A DNA stretch of 64,000 nucleotides. It comes from Branchiostoma floridae. Lineage: Eukaryota; Chordata; Leptocardii; Amphioxiformes; Branchiostomatidae. The stretch spans positions 12,958,422 through 13,022,421 of the forward strand of contig NC_049992.1 in NCBI RefSeq assembly GCF_000003815.2, read 5' to 3'. Positions 21,969 to 33,900 of the stretch are shown here, piece after piece. Position 1 is the stretch's first letter; the number at the start of each line of letters is the position of its first letter. The position numbers were made by a program, and so were the translations under genes. Below the pieces are notes generated by a model, which searched no databases, had not been told where the DNA came from, and saw nothing but the letters and a program-made list of their open reading frames with translations.

Positions 21969-24900
21969 CTGTGCAGGACAGAGCATTTAGATTCATCAGC
22001 AGTGGGTAAAAGCTACTGCCATGCATGCGAGGTAAGAAATCACATGAACTTCTTGGTTTTGATATACATGTATTGCTGGTGTTTCTACTTTGCGGAAAGA
22101 AATCTTGCCTCTGAAAATACCCCAAATAGTGTTTCGGTGGGGGTGGGGGTGTTGTTGAATGTATCAAAATTTCCCATAGGAACATTCTTCCCCCAAACCA
22201 TAGCCAACAATCCAACAATATACGGGACGGAGATAAATTTCAAGCTGGATACATCACTGCATCAGTTATAAACTTGGTAATGAGAATCAATCTTATGCCA
22301 TTGTCAATATTATCATGATGTTAATCTATTACAAGGGGAAACACATTAGATGTTCCAGATCATTATCAAACTGCCCTGTCCGCCCTACAAGATACATGTC
22401 ACACTGTTAGAGAAAAAAAGTCTACTGTGTTTTTTCACCACCTTAAGTTTACAAACTCATCAACTAGTTAGGCAAAAATCACCATTTGTACTACATGGTA
22501 TCAAATGTCCATCTTCCAGATTGTGAATCAAGATCGATATAGGATGATATTTCCCGTATTTCTTGAGACAGTACCTTTGCAGAGAAGAAGTCCCTGGCAC
22601 CCTTGACTCCCTCCTTGTCGACGTCTATCTCCGCCAGCTCTGCCAGCTGCCCCAGCCCGCTGTCCTCGTGAAGCTCTCCTGCCGCTGCCTTTCTGAAGAT
22701 CAGGAGAAACTGCACAGGGAGAAACATACAGCATTGTTAACCTGATGTTCCAGTGAATGTCATCTGCTTTTAGACCGGTCCAATGGGCTAGAGGTGTTTG
22801 TCTTGCATTCAGGTCATACCATTAAATGGTACATGCTGTTCTGACAATATATCTGCAAAAAAACCTGATCACTCACATTTTGTATGATAAAGAGTATTTG
22901 AGTTCAATACACTCCACTACCAGAAGACTAGCCCTCTGCTGCAGTGGCCTACGTGGCCCAAGGACTATTGAGATGGAGATGGGCATTGCCTCTATACATC
23001 AAAAGGTGGGAAAGGATTCTCACATCTGCTTTTGACCCCAGGAATATCTTGTGATCCATCAAAGTAAGTGTTATTAGGCCCATGCCAGCTTGTGAAAGTT
23101 CCAAATAAAGATAAAAGAGATAAAACATGACAGTAAAAGCTCCCTGTTGCAAAATTGCCTTAGGACTCCATCATAGAACCTTACTGGGAGGAGTCTTCTG
23201 TGAATAATTTCATCAGTCGTGAAAGTTTATTTCTCATTACACCAGCGAATTCACTGTGGAGATGCTCTCTTTGCCCAGAAATGAGAATTTGATAGATGAA
23301 CAGTTTAATTGGATAAGAACTTTATCAAGATGAAACCTAAATGCATAATTTGAAATCAGGGAAATACATTCCATTTGCTTCATTTACCAGTTGATACGTC
23401 TGGCATGATTGCAACATCACTCATATTGTCTGGACTGATGCCACAAGGAGAAAAATTATGGAAAATCATTTCAGACAGTGTGATACGAGATGGTATAGTT
23501 GAAACAGACGAAAGAAAAATGTGGCTTTCATAATTCTAATATGTAGGTACACGTATGTAGCAGGGACCATTTCAGGCGTTAAATATGTTTTGTTACAGTA
23601 ATCAAGCATGCATGTCAGTACAAGTGTATGTGATGATATTCAAGATGTTCAGTAGTAAAGACCTGAATTCAGTCAGAATAACGTGAATAACGAAAGTGGT
23701 GATATATTCATAAATGATACTACATTGTACAAGATGTTGTTCAGATTGGGATTTGCAAATCGTGATTCACCAAGACACGGGATTGATAACGTCTCACAAA
23801 TGCTGATATAAATCCAGCTTTCAGAGGCGGATTGATCCCAATTCTCCGAATCCTGGTAGATCGAATCAAGGGCAATCCCATGGCTGGGTGAATCCTGATT
23901 CGTAAATCCTGGAATGAGCAAGGTTCAAGAAGACCAGATTTTTTAAAGAGTGAACGTTGAAATTACAGGTAAAATTTGGCTAGAGAAGGCATCAAATTGG
24001 TGCAGAATCCATAACCTGCAATATTGAACAATCCAATGTTGTCCAGTCATTGCCTGACTTGTGCAAAGCAGGAAATTGCCTCGAGAAGGGCAGACTGAGG
24101 GGAGTAAATGACTGTGGATGACAGCTATATTGAATTTTTGTAAGTTATGATGTCTGCAAATGGGAGGGGGAAATGCAATGCAGCGAAGGAAAAATATGCT
24201 GCCATTTTCCAATGACAATGTAACTATTTTCCAGCACAGTAAACTCTGTCTGGGTATGATACAAATTTCAATCTTCCTTTTTTCTTAATAATGGAAACAC
24301 TTCTGCAGCCAAGAGTTTTTTGGGACAGATAGAGGGAAACAGAAAGGTGTGATATACAAAGTTTCCTTGCTGGCTGTCCTATCTTCAGCTGGTACAATCT
24401 TGGAGTTTATTTTTGAACTTCAGATTAAAGATTCAAACCCACCATATATACATTTCTACATTGAATTCAAGTTCAAACTTGACAGGTGTCAGTTATTTCG
24501 GGTAAAATGGGCATGGATCTCTTTCTAGAGCTCTCTCTCTATCTAGAGAGAGAGAGAGAGAGAGAGGGAGAGAGGGATTGATGATGGAAACTGCCACTTT
24601 ACTTTGAAGCTGACAAGTAGAAAGCATGACAGGTACCAGGCTAGACCTGGAAAATGAACCCTCTGTCTGACAGTTGTTACTCCACAGTCCCTACAATAAT
24701 CCTCCTGCCCCTGGCATCCTATCACTGTCCTCCTCTGCTGTTTCTTAATCCCCAGATAAAGTCAAACCAGAAACTGTCTGGCCACAGCAACTGTTAACAA
24801 ACTTAAAGTCAATGCCTTTGGGGTAGTCCTTGGCCCAGCTTAAGGGGTTGTTGTAGGTCACAGAAAATCTTGTGAGAAAGGGAACAGCCTTAAATCCTAT

Positions 24901-27900
24901 TCTTGACAGCCCCTAGTTGCTAGAATTCAAAGAAAAGATGCTCAAACATTTGGCCAACTCAACAACTATTAGCGTACAATTTGTCACATACCATTTGAAG
25001 GAGACACATTGCTTACGGTAAATCTGAAAATGTGGTGGTTTAGGTTTTCCAGGTGGACTCTTACTCTAAAATCACAATACTGCAGACATAAGTTTGTATT
25101 TTTACAGCATTGATTTCACAGCACACAAACTTTAAAAAACCCCATATAAACCTCCTTTCCTTTCCTCCCACAAAAGTAGGTCACCAAAGAAATGAATGAC
25201 TTCACAAAGAGAGCAGCAAACTCTGTCCTCAAACTATCAGCTACAAGATGTACTGAAAGGACGTCTAGGAAGAAATAAATCTATCTTTGATGTGTTTTCA
25301 AATATACAAGGCTTGCGTCTGCTCTTCTTCAGCTTGGGACTGTAAGACGTGGGAAGGATGACACCTGGGACTGGAGACAAAGGCTCAGTCCTTCAAGTGT
25401 CGGGCTGCACGTCCTCCAACCATCAGTGTTGTACTCAGCCCGGATGAGTCCTTACGGTATGTCCGATAAAAAACGGTATAGTAAAGCCGCAATGCGTTAT
25501 ATCAGCCTAAAAAATGGTTCCCCGTTCTTGGAAGGGGTTAATAAATCAAGAGGAACTATTTTTGAAAGCTGGACCGCAGTTAGAAGTCATGTAATTACGT
25601 CTGAAAGTTGACCAATTTTCACNNNNNNNNNNNNNNNNNNNNNNNNNNNNNNNNNNNNNNNNNNNNNNNNNNNNNNNNNNNNNNNNNNNNNNNNNNNNNN
25701 NNNNNNNNNNNNNNNNNNNNNNCAAGATAGGAACCTTTTTATTTTTACGTCATTTTACGATGTGATTGTGGTGCATTAAAACGACAAGCTTCTAACCGCG
25801 TTCACTCTCTACAACGGGACAGAAGTCGGAAAATACTTCCGGACGTTTTGAGTGACATCCATCACTCCTCGACAGTGTCATTAGAGTGAATTGATGGGAA
25901 GTTTATTTAAGCTTCATAGTGAATAAGATGTAACTAGAAAAACGGTTGAACACGATAACGTCACTAAGTCGTAATCGTCATATGAAGATGTCACGGATAT
26001 ATAAATCATGCATGTTGAGATCGCTCCTATGGTGAAATCAAGTAACCTCCTCGGTGAGACAACACTACTGTCCCTTGGGTTGTTAACCGGTGTGTGCGTA
26101 TCCCAGTCCTGTATTGGGTAGGAGCGGAGCGTGTTGTATGTGGTTGTTTACAGGATTCGTTAATGGGATATGGTTAACATTCAAACCAGGAACAACTGGT
26201 TGAATAAAAAAGCAAAACAAAAATACTGGTCACTTCTGAAGACTGCGAGATTCCAGGTCTGTGTGAAAGGTTTAAAGTGGGACGATGCAGGGCAAACAAA
26301 AGTGACAACCCTGTAAATATACAAAGGAAGCCTGTGTGTACTCAAGTGATGTGTTTTCAATAGAATTTCCGGAACAGACATACCGCCCTACAGTGGCCTT
26401 GATAGTACACATGAGAGGTGAATGCATATGAAGCACTTTAAAAACCATTATGAAACCATTATAAAACATTGTTTTCACAGACCTATGAAGTGACATATCG
26501 TCACTGGATGCAACAGAAGTAATCACACACACACACACACACACGTTGAATACCATTGAATAACTGGATCTAGAAACAAAGAAACGCAGGCTATTCTAAG
26601 ACGTGCAGTGAATGCTGCAACCCCATAGAGCAGGGTAATTGAATTGTCATTGGACACCGGTGTCACTTTCACTTTCACTTTATTTATTTTACCAGTAATT
26701 ACATCTCAGGCCGGAAATCGGCCTGCTTTTCAGGTAATCCTGGACATAAAAGTACAAAGTACACAAAGCACATATACAATACATAATAAAATTATCCAAT
26801 ATCAAAGTCCAGACTACGGAGCATCAGCCAGATCAAGTTCTAATTCTCAATGAACTTCTTAAAAGTCCTGAGGCTGAGCAATTGCCGTTGCTTTAGCGGT
26901 AGTGAATTCCAGAGGAAAGGTCCGTAGGACTGTAGACTGTTTCGGAATGCAATGACTCTTGCTGGTGGACACCAGAGTAGGTGAGGGTCGTAGTCCCTTA
27001 GACGTTTTACCTCTGACCGAGTAGGGCGTACACTCATTGTTGGTGGAGCCTCCCACTTGAAGAAAGATGCCAAGTACGCCGGCGCCTTTCCACGAATTGT
27101 CTTAAAGACAGCAACAAGAGTTGTAATTTCTGTCCGTTTACGCACAGAGTCTATCCCTGCCTCTGCTCTCAAGTTGTCGACTGTCACGTGGTCTCGGAGT
27201 TTGTGTCCTGTGATGAGCCTTGCAGCCCTGTTTACCAGTCTATCCAGCTGTAACATAAGAGTTTTGTTGCCTTGTGCAAGGCTTGGTAGCCATGCTGTGG
27301 CGCAATACTCCAGATGAGCCAGTAGTAGTGTCTGATACATGGTTTTCAGCACTTCGTTCGTAACAAAGGCTCTGGCACGTCCCATTGCTCCAAGTCCGCT
27401 AAGAAGCTTCTTCGTGATTTTTTGTACATGTACTGGCCAGCTGAGCGCTGGGTCAAGAGTAATGCCCAGGTAAGTGAACGAGTCAACTTGTTCGTAAACG
27501 TTCACACCGTCTGTTATGTTGACGGTTGTCCCAGCATGCTTCAGTTTCTGAGGGAGCCGAAGAAGCTCGATTCGGTCTTGTCTGGGTGAAGCAGTAACCT
27601 NNNNNNNNNNNNNNNNNNNNNNNNNNNNNNNNNNNNNNNNNNNNNNNNNNNNNNNNNNNNNNNNNNNNNNNNNNNNNNNNNNNNNNNNNNNNNNNNNNNN
27701 CTCTTCATGTCCATAGAGACAGTCTCTTCACATACCTTCACGGAAACAGCAGAATAGTACAGGACCGTATCATCTGCGTACATGTGAATACTGCATTTTT
27801 GGATGACATTGGGTAAATCGTTAACATACAAACAGAATAATAGCGGACCTAGGACACTTCCCTGAGGTACCCCACAAGGTGTTACCGTACAGAAGACGTA

Positions 27901-30900
27901 AACATTGGGACAAAAGCAGGCCATGCACGGTAAGGTACCCTGGATACATATTTACTAACCGGAGTGCGAAATACTCACAGAAAGCGGCCATTCCTATCGC
28001 AGCAAGGCACAGAAATCCCACCAAACGACGGGCTGACTTCATCGTTGAAGCTCAGTTCGCAGCTATGTTGGCACGCACTCAGCGAAAGGGACGTATTGCG
28101 AGACAAATCGATGGCATGACCCGCACCCCTCATGCACCTGTACACTGGGCCACCATCAACGAACAGGTGCAGGGTATATAGTCAGCTCTGAAAATTTAAA
28201 TATGCAACAGAAATGATAGCTTCCCATGAAAATACTTCACAAAAAAGAATAAGAACTGTACAATAAAACGACGGTATGTAAAGGTGGGGTTTATGTACAT
28301 GTATTTTGGAAATAAAAACAGGGCTGCGTAACGTTACGTCAAGGTTGTATTGCGCCGCTCGCATTCCATGGGAAAATGTAAACACTATAACGGTTTGCTA
28401 TTCAAATTTCAACAATGTATTTGAAATATTATAGTCTACATGATCACTTCAATGATCTATCTCACCTGGTGACACACATTGTACCTGTGTGCTTTATTTC
28501 ACATATGGGGCTTGCCCGCTAGACGTCAGGGACCGCCATGTTGTTTTCTCTCTGGCCAGTCGCGCGTGCGCGAATCGTGGCTGTTTGCATAGTCATCTAA
28601 TTCTGAACTACAAACCGCTTTTTTGTTTCCGTTTTGCAATTTGCTATCACTAGATTGTATCCTTATCAAATTACAAATGCCACTTATGTTTTCATGATAG
28701 AATCCACCGCAATGAAAATAAAAACATTAATTTAACCTTTACGTTGCAACTTGTAAGAATGTTCTGGACATCTACTTATAAAATAAGATATGTTGTTTAG
28801 TATCCAACATTACATGTGAAGGGTTATCGTATTCTATCATGTTCTCGAAGTTTTCATCCTTGAATGCCTTAAAACAGGTCACAGTCTAGACCTTGTATGT
28901 ATTCGTAAATGATAAATCTGAACTGATGTACACATATATACTAGTATACGTAACGTTATGTGTCCGATAACTGAAGATTAGTTTTTACCTTATTGTTACG
29001 TCGTTCTTACGTACAGAAATGCCAAACACATTTATACAATACAATACAATATGTATTACTCCAAATTCCCATCAAATTTTTACATCAGATTCAGAATGGA
29101 GACTTTTAATTCTCAACGTCAACCTAGAGACAACCGCGAGTCGTCCGCTTTGCTACTGTTCCGTGTCATTGCAAAAACATGGGACCTCTTCGTTGCAATT
29201 TATACGTATGAAATAACTTGTGTCATTGGACATCGCAGCTACTTCGGCAAACCTATAGGATTTTGTAACTCTTCTCGAGTTGACTCACCCGTCAACGCAT
29301 ATGTGCTGGGTGTCGTACTTCATTAGACCGCTAGGAGGCGCCTTTGCATTGTTCATTTGGAGATATGGTTACCAGGTATAAAGCATGAATACTAGTAACT
29401 TTAAGGTGGTAGAACCTATCACACGCTGACAAACCTGTTGTCAAATCATAGAGAAGGTAGGAAACCATCTTTGGTATGATATTTATTGTCATTTTCTTGC
29501 TTGTATAGTCTTTCCTGTGAACAAGGATATCACACTAACGTCCAGTATTTAATGTGTACATATTTGGCACTAATTGTTTTCTGATAATAATAATTTCGTT
29601 GGAGAAGCTGACAATAATTCCAATTTTGTACATTCTGGTCCATTTTCAATAACTTAGGAAACCTTTAGGTACAGGTATGTACTACATTTTGTACGTACTT
29701 ATTCATCCCGAGAATAGTTTGAACTTGAATACTGCATTACATATCTTTAGCGCTAATGTACCATATGTGTTGCTGCAGATATTTGAACTTCTTGAAATGC
29801 TAAATTTACAACAATGCTACTATGCCAGTGACCCAATATACATACAGAATTATCCATCCAATATCCATCTACAATGTCTATGATGAAACCTTTTTTGTAA
29901 TATCTTGGCTTATTGCAGTTTATATAATTTCTCATACAAAAAGTTATAATTTCCTTCCAACTGAATAAAAGTTATGAATGACATGAACATAAGCAGACCG
30001 ATTGCTGACAACATGACAGAATCATGGCATTTTCATACAAGCATCTTGATAGTTGTCTGCACCAAGTTCCTTGAAAACGCCATTCTTGATAAAGTCAGCA
30101 AACGACTCTAGCGGGCACATTCCGTCCTTTGTGCTGCCGGTGCAGAACTTCATCCGGTCTGTCATGTTAACCCCATTGTACAACACACGTATGTAGTGGG
30201 CACTGCCCGCACTGCCGCGCCACAACTCAAACACGACTCTCGTGGCGTAGGGGCACCATTTGGTTTCTGGGATGCCCAGCGCGTAGAGAAGAGGAGAAAC
30301 TGTGACATCATGTCCTGAGTAGAGAACAAACTTGGGTACACCCTCCTCTCCTGCTGCTGTTAAAAAATTAATGACACCATGTCTGACAACATAGGGTTCA
30401 TTTCTAAAGCAGCATAATTACCAAAAACACCTTCCTCTGCTCTAACCCGATTATTTTCTATGAAGTGTTTGATAAGGGTTTCAAATTGTGTCATCTTAAG
30501 ACAAGTCTCTTCTCCGCAAGGAAGATTCATCCTGTGACAGAGATGAGTGTTGAACAGGTCCAGAACGTGAGTGAGAGAGCCAAGCTGTGACTGTGTCATC
30601 CCTAGGGTATGTGCAATTTCTTTAAGAATGCGAACCACCCCTTCTGCAGACTCTGTCCTAAGAAGTACCTCGAGCGTTCCTTGCGGAAGTACATCACCTA
30701 GTGAGGGACATTCACCAGTCTTTTCCGCCCAGACAAAANNNNNNNNNNNNNNNNNNNNNNNNNNNNNNNNNNNNNNNNNNNNNNNNNNNNNNNNNNNNNN
30801 NNNNNNNNNNNNNNNNNNNNNNNNNNNNNNNNNNNNNNNNNNNNNNNNNNNNNNNNNNNNNNNNNNNNNNNNNNNNNNNNNNNNNNNNNNNNNNNNNNNN

Positions 30901-33900
30901 NNNNNNNNNNNNNNNNNNNNNNNNNNNNNNNNNNNNNNNNNNNNNNNNNNNNNNNNNNNNNNNNNNNNNNNNNNNNNNNNNNNNNNNNNNNNNNNNNNNN
31001 NNNNNNNNNNNNNNNNNNNNNNNNNNNNNNNNNNNNNNNNNNNNNNNNNNNNNNNNNNNNNNNNNNNNNNNNNNNNNNNNNNNNNNNNNNNNNNNNNNNN
31101 NNNNNNNNNNNNNNNNNNNNNNNNNNNNNNNNNNNNNNNNNNNNNNNNNNNNNNNNNNNNNNNNNNNNNNNNNNNNNNNNNNNNNNNNNNNNNNNNNNNN
31201 NNNNNNNNNNNNNNNNNNNNNNNNNNNNNNNNNNNNNNNNNNNNNNNNNNNNNNNNNNNNNNNNNNNNNNNNNAAACCCTGAAAATTGGTCAACTTTCAG
31301 GCGTAATTACATGACTTCTAACTGCAGTCCAGCTTTCAAAAATAGTTCCTCGTGATTTATTAACCCCTTCCAAGAACGGGGAACCATTTTTTAGGCCGAT
31401 ATAACGCATCGCGGCTTTACTATACCGTTTTTTATCGGACATACCGTAAGGACTCATCCGGGCTGAGTACAGTGTCCTCGAAAAATACAATTTCTCTAGA
31501 ATTTAAGACACTTCGCTTTTCCTTTGTGTTGAATTGGTATGGCAACTGTAGAGTGGGAGCTATGCTATAAGGATTAAGCTAACAGTATGAATCTATGATA
31601 GACATAAAATCAACTAAACTAGTACTGCACAATGTAATATCATGTAGGCTAAAGACCTAGGACTGTATATCTGGTGTTGATCACCTTGAACCCACAATTT
31701 TTATGAGATTGTGGAACTCTGTGGTGGTGCTGTCTGACTGGGTAACTTCGCATTATTGCACACGCCAGATAATTGCACGATTAGGTTAAATTAAGTGTGC
31801 AATTAAACAGCTTCTACTGTATTAGAGATTGTTAAAAGGTACTTTCTGAAACTTTCTCATCTCATTTCTTAGGAGTAAGATTTCCTAAAGAAAAGGGAGA
31901 TGCAGGAGTCAGGATGACGAATGACCCTCGCCCTCTAGGCTTAACCCTGAAGATGGGCCAGGATTAGAAAGTCACATATCTCCAGGAGATGTCTCCTATA
32001 AGACATAACAGGTGTTACTAAGATGTTATTTGCCCCTCACAACTGCCCCATATCTGTAGGAAGGAGGTAGTGATAAGGGTTTGATACAGCACAAATAGGA
32101 AGTAATGCATCACTGCATGATATCTTTAGTGTTATGCACTTTAAGTGTTATGCTCAGCGTTAGAAAGTCATTTGCCATGACAGTGGGGGTGGGTACAACT
32201 AACTACTGGTACAGAAAATTCAGGTACTGGTACGGTCCAGGTCCAGAGGATCACATCCCAGTCCAAACCTGAACCTGGACCTGATTGTCTGTGAACTTGT
32301 GAATGGGTGATATTGAGAGCAATGGTCCATTTCTGAGAAATCCAGCAGAGATATGGCAGACGACTAGCCTGAGTACCATCCTCCGTAGTGACCACTGGCT
32401 CACGACTTTTGCTTGCTAACCACGGTTTAATAGCTAGCGAAAGTCGGGAGCCAGCGGTCACTATGGAGGATGGTACTCAGGCTAGCAGACGACTAAATTT
32501 GGGTACACAATAGTGCATATGCACCCAGTATTTTAAGCCCTGGGGGACATAAGAATCAATGACGTTGCTTTCCTTCCATCCCACACTGAGGACAGAGAAG
32601 GATTAGGTTTGTGCACAGTGCTGTCCATGGAGCCTGACAGGTGCATCATTACAAGGCACTTACTGACGCAAGTCCGTTTGTATGTGTCCGACCTGCTTCT
32701 GACATCTCGGACTCTGGAATTTTAACCTCTGTGACATGACCATGCAGTTTTATCGTACAGCAAAATAAAACCAAAAACTGACATGACCCACTCTATAATA
32801 AAGAATATCTGCTCTTTTATCTCCACTATAACAGAAAAGCGAGGAGAAGTTGAATTTATCCAGCAATAGTCTCATTTTGTATCTGTGAACTGTATCTTTT
32901 CAACATGTCTTGTTGTGACCTGTACTTAGCCCGGTGTGGCAAAAATGTGCAATAAAGTAATCTCGAACCAGATCCACGGTGCGTAATGTATAGTATCAAA
33001 CGTGCTATACTCCCTGGCCAGCTTTGATACTATCTTATGGCACCGTAGGATCTGCTTGGAGATTACAATAAAGGTCTTCATTCATTCATTCATTCATTCA
33101 TTCATTATAAATTAATTGGTAGTAAGTTTTCTTCAATACCACCTGTATGCATTTTTAAAACTTGAACTGTATACAGTGAAGGACAAAAACATACAGCAAC
33201 TGTGTGACTACAACTGTATGTGGCATAACTGAATTAGCTATTGTCAGTTGTGAGAACTGAGAAGTAAGAAGAAAGAAAAACTATAAGTATAAGTTCCGCT
33301 GCTGCTCTAAGAAGATGGTGTTTCTGTTCTCGCTGGGTGGGAAGCAACAGTTGGTCCTGGGGACCAGTACATGATGACAGGGAGGATTAGGGAACTGTCT
33401 CCTCCAGGACAGGACACAGTTGGGTCCTAGAAGGGAGAGTATGTATGGCGGATTTACGATTCTACTTTCCCAGTACGCAGAACTGTTAATGCACTCTAGA
33501 ATACCAATGATGTACATGACTCTGTATTGCGATATATTTATTCAATTTGATAAAAAAGAAGGGGTCTACCCAAGCGTCAAACAATGTACACACACACACA
33601 AACATACAAAGCTTTCAGAAAAGCTTTACTTTAAGTTCAATTGGTCAGAATAAAACTCCATACACAGCCTCAGATCTGAGCGACTTAGCCTGGTAACTTT
33701 TGTGAGACATGATCCCACACGATCATGACAAATGTATGACATTACAATTTATTTAGCTAGCCTTACTTGCAAAAAGAAGGGATTAACTATGTTTACATAT
33801 TACGTTATTGTCTCCCTCTCCAGAGTTTATCAGAGGGTGGAAGTAGGGTTAGAATTACAGGATTTTGTTATGCCTTGTTCACTAGAAGACAAGAGGGATT

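Noticed and set aside
27879-28181. 100-codon plus-strand open frame ending [12 protein letters not shown]
   Set aside because: It overlaps the LINE end and the signal-peptide exon on the opposite strand; no homology recognised. Treated as a shadow.
30357-30379. A GT..AG micro-intron of about 21 nt in the phosphatase exon
   Set aside because: Far below any known spliceosomal intron size in chordates. The sequence in the downstream frame across this interval also looks coding, so a one-base indel is simpler.
30571-31314. Long plus- and minus-strand frames across the 535-N gap
   Set aside because: Most of the apparent length is N. The real coding sequence is the minus-strand phosphatase exon ending at the gap.
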